A DNA stretch of 64,000 nt from contig JBDHAD010000003.1 in the NCBI GenBank assembly GCA_039588215.1, positions 1 to 64,000 on the forward strand, in the 5' to 3' direction. The notes beneath the pieces are model-generated. The model had not been told where the DNA came from, did no database searches, and saw only the letters and a list, made by a program, of their open reading frames with translations. The stretch is from JBDHAC01 sp039588215 (lineage in GTDB: Bacteria > Gemmatimonadota > Gemmatimonadetes > Palauibacterales > Palauibacteraceae). This document shows positions 36,695-45,324 of the stretch, one piece after another (within the stretch, counting starts at the first letter, position 1; the number at the start of each line of letters is the position of its first letter). The position numbers were made by a program, and so were the translations under genes.

Positions 36695-37974
36695 AGGCGA
36701 CCTCGCAGCCAACGAACCGGGTCCACGGCCCGCGGATCTCCCGAACCACTGGGCTCGTGGATCTGGAACTCTATGTACGGCGGCAGGTCGGGAGCCGCGG
36801 TGTCACCGACGCGCCCGATGACCTGCCGGGCCTCGACACGGTCCCCCGCAGAAACGGAGAGACCCTGCAGGTGGAGATACACGGAGTAGTATCCGCCGCC
36901 GTGTCCGACGATGACCGTGTAGCCCGAGATGCCACGAAACTCCGCATACCGCACCTCGCCCGCCTCCACGGTGCGAACGAGGCTGCCGACCGGAGCCGCG
37001 ATGCCGACCCCTTCCCGGAGAATCGTCGTGTTCCCCCGACGCTCCGGACCGAAGTAGTAAACGATGTTCCCTTCGACCGGCCAGTCCAACTGCCCCAGGT
37101 CCCCGGTCGTCATCGTCGACACCGAGACCGCTCCCGAGGCAGCTTCCAGCGCGCGACGTTGCTCCTCGAGCGCCGCGAGCACACCGCGAAGCTGCTCCTC
37201 CTCCGCTGCCAGTTGAGCGAGGCGGCTTTCCGCCTGCGTCTGCCGAGACGCGTAGGTAGACAGGCGTCGCTGACGCTGCTGTTCCAGCCGGCTCAGCTCC
37301 TCGAGCTCGACCGCCTTCTCGTCACGGACCTCACGGATGCTCTCCGCGTCACGCGCGAGGTCGACCCGATGATCATCGAGCTCGTGTTCCAGACGGCCGA
37401 CCTCCTGCACCAGCAACCGGTCGAAGAGGGCGACCTGGTGCAGGTATTTGTACCGGTTCAGCAGGTCCGAGAACGACCTCGCGGCCAGAAGCACCTGGAC
37501 CGGGGCTAACGGCCCGCGCTTGTAGATTTCGCGCAGCCGCTCGCGGAGAACGACTTCCCGCGTCGTCAGCTGGTCCCGGGTCAGCAGCATGTCTCGGGTG
37601 CTGATTGCCACCTGCTCCAGCAGTGCCAGGAGCTGCACGTCGAGCTCGGCCACGAGGCTGGAGGATGCGGTCATCTGCCGCTCGATGTTGACGATCTCCT
37701 CGGAGACGTCGTGGACCTGGCTGGTCAGCCCTTGGAGCTCGTTTTGGAGTCGGCGCCGTTCCCCGCGGATACGGTCGAGCCGCTCCTGGCTTTCCCTGAT
37801 CTGTCGCCGCAGGACGTCTTCGCTGGTTTCCTGCGCCGTACCGAGGGCTACCGCGACGAGCAGCGTCACGAGGAGCGCTCCACCAGCACGTGTCCACGTT
37901 CCCACGCTTGGAGCTCGTCGGCGCCTGTAACGCGGCTCGCTAGAGGTCTTCAACGACTTGATATCAGACCGCAT
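36691..37974 (-). CDS. EnvC-like murein hydrolase activator with degenerate LytM domain
   Basis: 427 residues from ATG 37974, overlapping ftsX by 11 nt. A basic N-terminus and one hydrophobic segment (GALLVTLLVAVALG) act as signal or anchor. Residues 50-270 form a long Gln/Glu/Arg-rich coiled coil, as in EnvC. The C-terminal M23/LytM domain (LDWPVEGNIVYYFG onward) has GVGIAAPVG and IEFQIHEP where active peptidases have GIDIAAPxG and HFEIR: the first His/Asp and the late His ligand are missing. So it is probably a non-catalytic activator of amidases controlled by FtsEX. The adjacent ftsX and ftsE support this, and an AmiC-like amidase lies at 52012. Confidence 0.88.
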   Translation of the reverse strand: MRSDIKSLKTSSEPRYRRRRAPSVGTWTRAGGALLVTLLVAVALGTAQETSEDVLRRQIRESQERLDRIRGERRRLQNELQGLTSQVHDVSEEIVNIERQMTASSSLVAELDVQLLALLEQVAISTRDMLLTRDQLTTREVVLRERLREIYKRGPLAPVQVLLAARSFSDLLNRYKYLHQVALFDRLLVQEVGRLEHELDDHRVDLARDAESIREVRDEKAVELEELSRLEQQRQRRLSTYASRQTQAESRLAQLAAEEEQLRGVLAALEEQRRALEAASGAVSVSTMTTGDLGQLDWPVEGNIVYYFGPERRGNTTILREGVGIAAPVGSLVRTVEAGEVRYAEFRGISGYTVIVGHGGGYYSVYLHLQGLSVSAGDRVEARQVIGRVGDTAAPDLPPYIEFQIHEPSGSGDPRAVDPVRWLRGRL

Positions 37975-38827
37975 ACGCCCTTCCGAGCTCGCGTCGCACC
38001 GCGTACCCGGCCGTGAGCATCCCGAGCGCCGAAGCCGCCACGAGGCCGATCAGGACCCAGGTGTCCGGGAGCCACTGCAGACTGACCAGGCCGTTGTGAA
38101 TGAGCTGGTACGCGATCCGCGTGAGTCCCAGCGCGAGCAACCCACCCAGGAGCCCGGTGATGAGGCCTTCGACCAGGAAGGGGCGCTGGATGTACCCCTC
38201 CGTGGCTCCCACCGTCTGCATGACCTCGATCTCCTCCGTCCTCGCCAGGATCGCCATGCGGACCGCCGTCGCGATCAGGAGGACGGCGGCGATCGCGAAC
38301 GCTCCGCCGAGCACGATCGCCGTACCGCCAGCGATTCGACGCAGGGCGAAGATCCGCTCCACCCACCCCTGGCCAAACCGCACCTCCTCCACGAACCCGT
38401 AGCCACGCACTCGATCGGCGACCGTTCGGACGTGGTCCGGGTCGCGAAAGCCAGGTCCGAGACGGAGCTCGAGCGAAGCGGGGAGCGGGTTCACGTCGAG
38501 GTCGGAGAACACGTCCGAGAACTCGGGCAGGTCGCGCGAGGCGTTGAACAGGGCTTCGGTCTTCGAGACGTAACGCACGTCCTCGACCTCGGGAAAGCTC
38601 TCGATCTCGCGTCGGGCGAGGGTGATCTGATCCTCGCTCGCGTCCTCGGTCAGGTAGCCGACGACCTCTACCCGGCGCTCGACGTCCGTAATCGCGACCC
38701 CGATGTTGTGAGCGCTGAGCCCGAACAGCCCGACGATCAAAAGGCTGAGCGCGATCGCGGTAATCGAGAGCCCGCTCAAGAGCGGTGCCCGCCGGAACGC
38801 CGCCAGGGCCTCTCGAACGGCCCTCAT
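37964..38827 (-). CDS. ftsX: Cell division protein FtsX
   Basis: 287 residues from ATG 38827, in a 4-nt overlap with ftsE. Four membrane helices: one near residues 20-42 (LSITAIALSLLIVGLFG), then a periplasmic domain of about 120 residues (VEVVGYLTEDASEDQITLAR, VRYVSKTEAL), then three helices in the C-terminal half with MAILARTEEIEVMQTVGATE, the cytoplasmic coupling segment of FtsX. It transmits FtsE ATP cycles to periplasmic EnvC-type activators. The gene order ftsE-ftsX-envC-like is conserved in many diderms. Confidence 0.95.
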   Translation of the reverse strand: MRAVREALAAFRRAPLLSGLSITAIALSLLIVGLFGLSAHNIGVAITDVERRVEVVGYLTEDASEDQITLARREIESFPEVEDVRYVSKTEALFNASRDLPEFSDVFSDLDVNPLPASLELRLGPGFRDPDHVRTVADRVRGYGFVEEVRFGQGWVERIFALRRIAGGTAIVLGGAFAIAAVLLIATAVRMAILARTEEIEVMQTVGATEGYIQRPFLVEGLITGLLGGLLALGLTRIAYQLIHNGLVSLQWLPDTWVLIGLVAASALGMLTAGYAVRRELGRAYAV

Positions 38828-39591
38828 GAGGTGCCTCCTCCCTCCTTACTGGCGAGCGGTGACACCTCCGGCCCGGGGCTCGCGGGCGGTGCGGGCAGGG
38901 GCTCCGGTGTGGCCACCGTCTCCTCGGCCGCGGAGTCGAAGACGAGGCGACCGTGCTCCAACTCGAGAACTCGTGTGTCTGGGTGCTCGCCGATCAACCT
39001 CGCATCGTGTGTAGCCATCAGGACCGCCATCCCGAGATGGTTTATAGAGCTGAACAGCTCGAACACGCTGTCCGCTGCGCGCGGATCCAGATTGCCGGTG
39101 GGCTCATCCGCGAGGAGGATCAGGGGGTCGGTGGCGAGCGCGCGAGCGATCACGACCCGCTGCCGCTGTCCGCCCGAAAGCTCGGATGGCAGCGAACGGG
39201 CCTTGGCCGCCAGACCGACCTGACTGAGCAGCCGCTGGACTTTCGACGGGATCTGCGACCTGGACGTCCCGGTGACCTCGAGCGCGAAGGCCACGTTATC
39301 CGCCGCGGTCAGTCGCTCCAGCAGCCGAAAGTCCTGGAACACGAACCCCACCCGACGCCTCAGGTCCGGGATCTCTCGTCGCTTGATGTTGGACGAGGCA
39401 TACCGTGACACGCGCACCTCGCCCTCCGATGGCCGCGTCTGGAAGTGGACCAGCCGCAGCAGCGTGGTCTTCCCGGCGCCCGAGGCCCCGGTCACGAACG
39501 CGAACTCGCCCTTCCGGAGGTGGAAGGTCACGTCCTCGAGCGCGGCCCCGCTCCGCGGGTAGCTTTTGGTGACGTTCCGGAACCGAATCAT
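38824..39591 (-). CDS. ftsE: Cell division ATP-binding protein FtsE
   Basis: 255 residues from ATG 39591. ABC ATPase: GASGAGKTTLLRLVHFQ (Walker A), FVFQDFRLLERLTAADNVAF (Q loop), LSGGQRQRVVIARAL (signature), ILLADEPTGNLDP (Walker B) and MATHDARL (His switch). The Pro/Ala-rich C-terminal tail of about 35 residues is longer than usual. Oddly, the start codon directly abuts a 17-bp tandem repeat, and no Shine-Dalgarno sequence is visible in the 20 nt upstream. Confidence 0.95.
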   Translation of the reverse strand: MIRFRNVTKSYPRSGAALEDVTFHLRKGEFAFVTGASGAGKTTLLRLVHFQTRPSEGEVRVSRYASSNIKRREIPDLRRRVGFVFQDFRLLERLTAADNVAFALEVTGTSRSQIPSKVQRLLSQVGLAAKARSLPSELSGGQRQRVVIARALATDPLILLADEPTGNLDPRAADSVFELFSSINHLGMAVLMATHDARLIGEHPDTRVLELEHGRLVFDSAAEETVATPEPLPAPPASPGPEVSPLASKEGGGTS

Positions 39592-39593
39592 TT

Positions 39594-39678
39594 GACTGCC
39601 AGAATCATGTGATTGCCAAGATCATCTGAGTGTCAGGATCCTGTGAGTGCGAGGATCATGCGACTGTCACGTTCGTGT
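39594..39678. repeat. Five imperfect 17-bp tandem repeats between ftsE and pdxA
   Basis: Units start at 39594, 39611, 39628, 39645 and 39662; consensus GAnTGyCAgGATCaTGT on the plus strand. The first four are well conserved, the fifth diverged. The array starts 3 bp from the ftsE start codon and runs into the 3' end of pdxA, whose TGA is at 39656-39658. The period is not a multiple of three. Confidence 0.85.
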
Positions 39679-40633
39679 GGCAGAAGCGTGCGCACAACTC
39701 GATGGCGGCGATCATGGCGCCCGGATTCGCCGTGTCGGTTCCCGCAATGTCGAAAGCCGTGCCGTGGTCCGGCGAGGTGCGAGGAAACGGGAGGCCGGCC
39801 GTGACGTTCACCCCCTCGTCGCGCGCCACCGTCTTCAGAACCGCGAGCCCTACGTCGTGATATGGAGTGACGACTAGATCGGCCTTGCCCTCGATCGCGT
39901 GGCGGAAGACCGTATCCGCCGGCAGCACCCCGACGATCTCGGCACCGGTCTCCGCCTCCACCCGTTCAGCGGCAGGGGCGAGGATGCGGCTCTCCTCGTC
40001 GCCGAACAAACCGGATTCGCCCGCGTGCGGGTTCAGCCCCGCGAACGCTACCCTGGGGCGTTCGACGCCCCACCATTCGCGCAGCGCGTTTACGGCGATA
40101 CGAGTGCGCTTCACCGCGAGCTCGATGGTCAACGCCTGGGGGACGTCGCGCAGGGGGATGTGTGCCGTGAGCAACGCCAGGCGAAGCGGACCCCCGAGCG
40201 GAGTGTGCTCCGCCACCATCATCATCGTCACTTCGCCGACCCCGGTCCGATCCCGAAGGAACTCGGTGTGCCCCGGGAACTCGTACCCGGCCGCCTGCAA
40301 CGCCCGCTTGCTGATGGGTCCAGTCACCAGCCCGTCGATCTTTCCCGTAACCGCCAGCTCCACCCCCCGCTCGATCGATCGGCCCGAGACCTCGCCCGCG
40401 ACTCGCTCGCCATCGTCGGTCTCCGCCCCCCACGATCCTACTACCTCGCGCTCCAGGTCGCCGAGCACCTGGTCGCGAAGGACGCGGGCAGCGGCCCCGC
40501 CCACCAGTTCCGGTCCGATGAGAAGGTACCGGGCGGCATCGCGGACCGCCTCGACCGCGAGGGCCGACGCGATCACCTCGGGACCGATACCACGCGGGTC
40601 CCCCATGGTGATCCCTATGCGCGGTGCGCCCAA
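39656..40633 (-). CDS. pdxA: 4-hydroxythreonine-4-phosphate dehydrogenase
   Basis: 325 residues, minus strand from 40633. It oxidises 4-phospho-hydroxy-threonine in DXP-dependent vitamin B6 synthesis. Motifs: RIGITMGDPRGIGPEVIASA at the N-terminus, VTGPISKRALQAAGYEFPGHT near residue 105-125, LLTAHIPLRDVPQAL, FAGLNPHAGESGLFGDEE, and YHDVGLAVLKTVARDEGVNV, giving the three metal-binding His regions. The last residues (CARFCHTNVTVA) are encoded within the 17-bp repeat array. It follows surA by 14 bp on the same strand. Confidence 0.95.
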   Translation of the reverse strand: MGAPRIGITMGDPRGIGPEVIASALAVEAVRDAARYLLIGPELVGGAAARVLRDQVLGDLEREVVGSWGAETDDGERVAGEVSGRSIERGVELAVTGKIDGLVTGPISKRALQAAGYEFPGHTEFLRDRTGVGEVTMMMVAEHTPLGGPLRLALLTAHIPLRDVPQALTIELAVKRTRIAVNALREWWGVERPRVAFAGLNPHAGESGLFGDEESRILAPAAERVEAETGAEIVGVLPADTVFRHAIEGKADLVVTPYHDVGLAVLKTVARDEGVNVTAGLPFPRTSPDHGTAFDIAGTDTANPGAMIAAIELCARFCHTNVTVA

Positions 40634-40647
40634 ACGCCCCTCCCTAG

Positions 40648-41982
40648 TTACAGACGCACCTCGAGGTAGGTCTGTGAACGCAGATCCCCCAAATACCGCT
40701 CCAACTGCTTCTGGGTCCGTATTCGGCTCCGGAGAATGTCCGCGACCTCCTCCAATTCGAACAGTCCCTGCGAGCGCGAGTCGAGGACCTGAATCACGGC
40801 GAATTCGGGGTTGAGGGCCGCACCCGTTTGGAACGGCCCCACCACGTCCCCGGCGCGGGCCGACTGGAGGGCTCGCGCGTAGTCCGCCCCGAAGCGCTCG
40901 CCTACCTGCTCCACCAGCACGTCATCGAATCGAGTCTCCTCATCGACCACGGCCACGTTTCGCTTCAGCCGCTCGATGTCCGCGCCCGCGCGCAGGCTAT
41001 CCGCGAACGAGGCCGCGAGATTCCGAGCCACCTCCAGATCCGCCTCTACGATCTCCGGACGGATCAGGATATGGCGCAGGAAGCGCTCGTCCCGCCGGAT
41101 CGTCTCGATCTTGATGAGGTGCAGTCCGAAGCGCGTCTGAACCGGCCCGACCACGACACCGGCCGGAGCGCTCCACGCGGCGGCGGCGAAGCGACGCACG
41201 AGGGCGGTGCGGCGCAGCCAGCCCAGCTCGCCCCCCCCCTCCCGGGTGCCCGGGTCGTCCGAGTGGCGACGCGCCACGATCTCGAAGTCGTCCCCGGCCT
41301 CGATCTCATCGTACGCGGTTCGCGCGCGCGCGACGGCGCTGTCCTGCGCCTCCTGGCCGGGAACCGGCATCACGATGATCTGATTGAAGGATACCGTGGC
41401 GGGTCGCTGCTGCTCGGCGAAGTCACGCTCGAACGCCGCCAGGACTTCGTCCTCGCTCACGGCCACCGGGGGCAACACGCCGCTGCTCTCAAGGCTACCG
41501 CGGTATCGATTCAGGAGGATCTCGGCCCGGGCCTCGTTTCGGAGCTGCTGCCGGTATTGGAGCATGTTCATCCCCGACGCTTCCACGGCCCGCTGCATCT
41601 CCTCGTCCGAGGCGAACTGCCGCCGCCGGTCCCGGAAGAGCTGGTCCGTGAACCCCTCCACCTCAGCGTCCCCGGCCGTGATCCCGCCCCGCTTCGCCTG
41701 CTGGAGGAGGATCAATCTGTCCGCGCCGGCGGCGATAACCTGGCGGGCCAGGTTGCGCCACTCGTCGGTTTCTTCCTGCGGAATTTGGGCGCCCCCAGCT
41801 TGGAGGCGGAACATCTCCAGACGAAGCTCGGAGAGGAGGATGGCGGTATCGCCCACCACCGCGACGATACGGTCGACGAGCTGCACCTCCTCGGTGCCTG
41901 CCGGGGGTGGGTCCTGCGCGGCCACCGGCCAGACCACGGCGAGAAGCGCCACGACGGCGATGATTCGGCTGTGCACTGACAT
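40648..41982 (-). CDS. surA: Periplasmic peptidyl-prolyl isomerase SurA-like chaperone
   Basis: 444 residues from 41982. A signal peptide (SRIIAVVALLAVVWPVAAQ) is followed by VDRIVAVVGDTAILLSELRL, the SurA N-terminal start. The N-terminal chaperone helices include MNMLQYRQQLRNEARAEIL. A parvulin domain near 190-285 has FNQIIVMPVPG, SDDPGTREGGGELGWLRR and GPVQTRFGLHLIKI; a second parvulin-like repeat follows with weaker motifs (FLRHILIRP, GDVVGPFQTGAALNPEFAVI). It helps outer-membrane proteins fold in the periplasm. It sits 3 bp after mfd and before pdxA, so mfd-surA-pdxA-ftsEX may be one operon. Confidence 0.9.
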   Translation of the reverse strand: MSVHSRIIAVVALLAVVWPVAAQDPPPAGTEEVQLVDRIVAVVGDTAILLSELRLEMFRLQAGGAQIPQEETDEWRNLARQVIAAGADRLILLQQAKRGGITAGDAEVEGFTDQLFRDRRRQFASDEEMQRAVEASGMNMLQYRQQLRNEARAEILLNRYRGSLESSGVLPPVAVSEDEVLAAFERDFAEQQRPATVSFNQIIVMPVPGQEAQDSAVARARTAYDEIEAGDDFEIVARRHSDDPGTREGGGELGWLRRTALVRRFAAAAWSAPAGVVVGPVQTRFGLHLIKIETIRRDERFLRHILIRPEIVEADLEVARNLAASFADSLRAGADIERLKRNVAVVDEETRFDDVLVEQVGERFGADYARALQSARAGDVVGPFQTGAALNPEFAVIQVLDSRSQGLFELEEVADILRSRIRTQKQLERYLGDLRSQTYLEVRL

Positions 41983-41985
41983 GAC

Positions 41986-44900
41986 TCAGGTTCCTCCCGC
42001 GGCCACCCGGACCGTCTCTCCGCTCGCCGTGGCCAGCAGCCTCAGCGCATCGACCAACGTCGGCAGGAGCGGCTCCGTCCCCGCCCGCCTCAACACCAAC
42101 GATAACGGCTGGAGTCGCCGCACTTCAACGTCGAGCTGCCGGTCGCCGAGCGCGTTCTTCAGCAAGCTGAGCTGTGGCGTCGTGTCCGCGACGAACGTGA
42201 AGCGGGCCCAGTCGTCAGAGACGCGGATCCATTCCGCGTCCACACACGCCCCCAGGGCGCGCAATTCCGCCGCGTCCAGCAGACGCTTCGCCTGAGCCGG
42301 TAATGGACCGAAGCGGTCCCGCAGCTCCTCGCGGAGGTCGGCGACTTCCGCCTGCTCATTTAGACGCGAAAGCCGCCGATAGAGATGCACCTTCTGATCG
42401 GCTCCGAAGACGTACTCATCCGGGAGATACGCTTCCCCCTCCACCGAAACCTGCGTGGTGGCGGCGCGCGCGCCTTTCGTATCGCCCTTCAATCGCTTCA
42501 CCGTGCTCGTAACCAGGCGCTGGTACGTTTCGAGTCCGACCGCGGTCGCGAACCCGGATTGCTCCGCGCCGAGCAAGTTACCACCGCCCCGGAGCTCCAG
42601 GTCCTTGAGTGCGACCTGGTACCCCGCACCGAGCGCGGTGTGGTGCTCGAGCACACGAAGGCGCTCCTCGGCTTCGGGGGTGACGTCGGTGGGGACCAGG
42701 AGGTAGCAATAGGCGCGTCGGTGGGAGCGGCCGACGCGTCCGCGGAGCTGGTATAGCTGCGCGAGCCCGAACCGATCCGCACGGTGGACGACCATCGTAT
42801 TCGCGGTCGGCACATCGAGGCCGTTCTCGATGATGGACGTGCAGATCAGGACGTCCACCTCCCGCGCCATCAGCGTGTGCATCACGCTCTCCAGCTCACG
42901 CTCCGCCATCTGACCGTGCGCCACGGCCACGCGCGCGTCCGGAACCAGCTTGCGAACCCGGCTGGCCAACGAATCGATGGTCTCGACCCGGTCGTGGACG
43001 AAGAAGATCTGCCCGCCGCGGTCCAGCTCGCGCTGCAAGGCGTCCGCGATGATGTCGTCGCTCCAGTTGAGAACGTGGGTGATGATGGGCAATCGATCGC
43101 GTGGCGCCGTCTCGATGCGAGACAAATCGCGGATGCCCCCCAACGCCAGGTGGAGTGTGCGCGGGATCGGCGTTGCCGTCAGCGTGAGCACGTCCACCGA
43201 TTGTCGGAGCTGCTTGAGCCGCTCCTTCTGCCGCACTCCGAAGCGTTGCTCCTCATCCACGATGAGGAGGCCCAGTTTGGCGAACCGCACATCCTTGGAC
43301 AGTAGTCGGTGGGTGCCGATCACGATGTCCAGCTCGCCACGCGCGAGGCCGTCGACCACCTGCCGCTGCTGTCCCGGCGACCTGAAACGGGACAGGCTCT
43401 CGATCCTGACCGGAAAGGCGGCGAGGCGCTCCCGAAACGTGTGCACGTGCTGATCCGCGAGGATCGTCGTGGGGGCGAGGAGCGCTACCTGCTTGCCGTC
43501 CTGGACCGCTTTGAACGCCGCGCGAATGGCGATCTCGGTCTTTCCATAACCGACGTCGCCGCACACGAGCCGGTCCATGGGCCGGCGCTCCTCCATGTCC
43601 TGGCGGACCAGGTCCCATGCGGCGAGCTGGTCCGGTGTTTCATCGTAGATGAAAGCGGATTCCATCTCCCGCTGCCAGGCGCTCTCGGGTGCGAACGCGT
43701 GCCCCTCCGCGAGCTGGCGTCGCGCGTAGAGCTGCAAAAGCTCGATCGCCGTCTCCTCGATGGAGGCGATCGTCTTTCGCTTCAGCTGCTTCCAGCGCTT
43801 GCCCCCGAGCTTGTGCACGCGCGGAGGCGAGTCATGCGCGCTCGTCCCCGTCGAGCTCCACCTCTCGATCAGGTCGAGGCGGTAGTGCGGTAGACGCAGG
43901 ATCTCTCCATCCGCGTACTCGATCTCCAGCGTCTCGATCGTCTCTCCGCCGACATCGACTCGCTCTATGCTGCGGTACCGGCCGATGCCGTGGTCCATGT
44001 GCACCACGTAGTCCCCGGGCGCGATCGAGGCGATCGATTCGAGCGTCGCCGCGCCACGGAACCGGGAACGCCCGCCCAGCCGCCGGGAGCGCCTGAAGAT
44101 CTCGTGGTCGGTGAGCACGGTGAGAGGCCGCCCGCCCCCGATCCGGAAGCCACCGCTCAGCGACCCGATCGCCAGCGTCGTCCCACGCGCCAGATCAGGG
44201 CCGGCTCGCTCTAGCAGGATCTCGTCGAGGCGCTCCACCTGACCCTCGTTGTCGCACAGGATCAGGACTCGCTCGCCCGCTTCGCGAGCGTCGGCCAGGA
44301 CCCCGACCAGGCGCCCCATGTCGCGGTCGATGGTCGGCGGGGCCTCGACCCCCAGCTCCTGGCCGTCCTCGTCCATCTCCACTCGGCAAAACGCCGCGAG
44401 GCGCTCGTCGGCCTGTGCCGGAGGCAGGACCAGCGCCTCGGCGGGGATCGCCCCGCGCGCTTCAGCGCGGCGTGCCGAGACCATCTCCTCCCAAAGCTGA
44501 CGTCGTCTCCGCGCTACGGTCTCGGGCGTGGGCAGGACCAGGCAACTGGATTCCGGCAGGACCTCGAGCAACGAGCGGGAGGTGGAGTCCCCCGATTGCT
44601 CGTCGGAGTCCTCTGACGCGCGAAGCTCGATCGGGAGGATCTCCGCTCTCTCGATGGGCTCGATCGACCGCTGGGTTAGCAAGTCGAAGCGGCGTAGAGA
44701 TGCGACTTCATCGCCCCACAGCTCGATCCGTAGGGGCGCGGGATGGCCGTACGCGTACACATCGACGATCCCCCCCCGCACCGCGTACTCTCCCACGCTC
44801 TGGACCGTATAGGTCCGCTCGAAGCCCATCTCGTCGAGCCGATCGGCCAGCGCCCGTAGACCCGTCTCCGCGCCGACCTGGAGTTCCACCCCGAAGGCGC

Positions 44901-45318
44901 CATCGCGTGTCGGGATCGGCATACGCTCGATGAGCGCGCGCGCCGTGGTCACGAGATAGGGAGTGCGCCCGGCGAGGAGTCGGCCGAGGGCCTCCACCCG
45001 CTGGGCCGATACCTCGAGGTGAGGATCCGAGTCTTCGTACGGAAGCGCCTCCCGCTGCGGAAAGAACGCGACGCCTCCCTCGCCGACGAGCTCGCGAAGA
45101 TCGTCGTACACGGCGTCAGCGTCATTTGGGGTGTCGACGATCAACACGATCGGGTGACGAGCGCCCCGCTCCAGCAGGGCCGTGCTCAGGGCGGATGTCG
45201 CCGCGCCGGGAAGTGGTCGAATGCGAACCCCGGTCCCCGGTTGCGAGAGCTGTTGCGGGAGTCCCGCCGACTGGGACAGCTCTCTAACTGCGTCGCGGAT
45301 CAGTGCGAAGCGAGAAAT
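41986..45318 (-). CDS. mfd: Transcription-repair coupling factor Mfd (non-canonical start)
   Basis: About 1110 residues. The conserved helicase part is unmistakable: KPxGDYVVHMDHGIGRY-type RNA-polymerase-interacting domain (IAPGDYVVHMDHGIGRY near 434), Walker A CGDVGYGKTEIAIRAAF near 585, VDEEQRFGV near 687, TATPIPRTLHLAL and YQLRGRVGRSHRRAYCYLL. Mfd removes stalled RNA polymerase and recruits UvrA. The first ordinary start is GTG 45147, but the 57 codons upstream (IRDAVRELSQSAGLPQQ, then PLPGAATSALSTALL) read as the missing Mfd N-terminus. Upstream of them is an in-frame TAG, so the start must be ATT 45318 (AGGTAGAG upstream) or CTG 45303. The 3' end is 3 bp from surA. Confidence 0.93.
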   Translation of the reverse strand: MSRFALIRDAVRELSQSAGLPQQLSQPGTGVRIRPLPGAATSALSTALLERGARHPIVLIVDTPNDADAVYDDLRELVGEGGVAFFPQREALPYEDSDPHLEVSAQRVEALGRLLAGRTPYLVTTARALIERMPIPTRDGAFGVELQVGAETGLRALADRLDEMGFERTYTVQSVGEYAVRGGIVDVYAYGHPAPLRIELWGDEVASLRRFDLLTQRSIEPIERAEILPIELRASEDSDEQSGDSTSRSLLEVLPESSCLVLPTPETVARRRRQLWEEMVSARRAEARGAIPAEALVLPPAQADERLAAFCRVEMDEDGQELGVEAPPTIDRDMGRLVGVLADAREAGERVLILCDNEGQVERLDEILLERAGPDLARGTTLAIGSLSGGFRIGGGRPLTVLTDHEIFRRSRRLGGRSRFRGAATLESIASIAPGDYVVHMDHGIGRYRSIERVDVGGETIETLEIEYADGEILRLPHYRLDLIERWSSTGTSAHDSPPRVHKLGGKRWKQLKRKTIASIEETAIELLQLYARRQLAEGHAFAPESAWQREMESAFIYDETPDQLAAWDLVRQDMEERRPMDRLVCGDVGYGKTEIAIRAAFKAVQDGKQVALLAPTTILADQHVHTFRERLAAFPVRIESLSRFRSPGQQRQVVDGLARGELDIVIGTHRLLSKDVRFAKLGLLIVDEEQRFGVRQKERLKQLRQSVDVLTLTATPIPRTLHLALGGIRDLSRIETAPRDRLPIITHVLNWSDDIIADALQRELDRGGQIFFVHDRVETIDSLASRVRKLVPDARVAVAHGQMAERELESVMHTLMAREVDVLICTSIIENGLDVPTANTMVVHRADRFGLAQLYQLRGRVGRSHRRAYCYLLVPTDVTPEAEERLRVLEHHTALGAGYQVALKDLELRGGGNLLGAEQSGFATAVGLETYQRLVTSTVKRLKGDTKGARAATTQVSVEGEAYLPDEYVFGADQKVHLYRRLSRLNEQAEVADLREELRDRFGPLPAQAKRLLDAAELRALGACVDAEWIRVSDDWARFTFVADTTPQLSLLKNALGDRQLDVEVRRLQPLSLVLRRAGTEPLLPTLVDALRLLATASGETVRVAAGGT

Positions 45319-45324
45319 AGAACT

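Noticed and set aside
36205..39223. Two long plus-strand open frames of over 400 codons
   Set aside because: They are antisense to holB, the EnvC-like gene, ftsX and ftsE and show Arg/Pro/His-rich compositions without family features.
39594..39678. CRISPR array
   Set aside because: Units are contiguous 17-bp repeats without spacers, and no cas gene is in the window.
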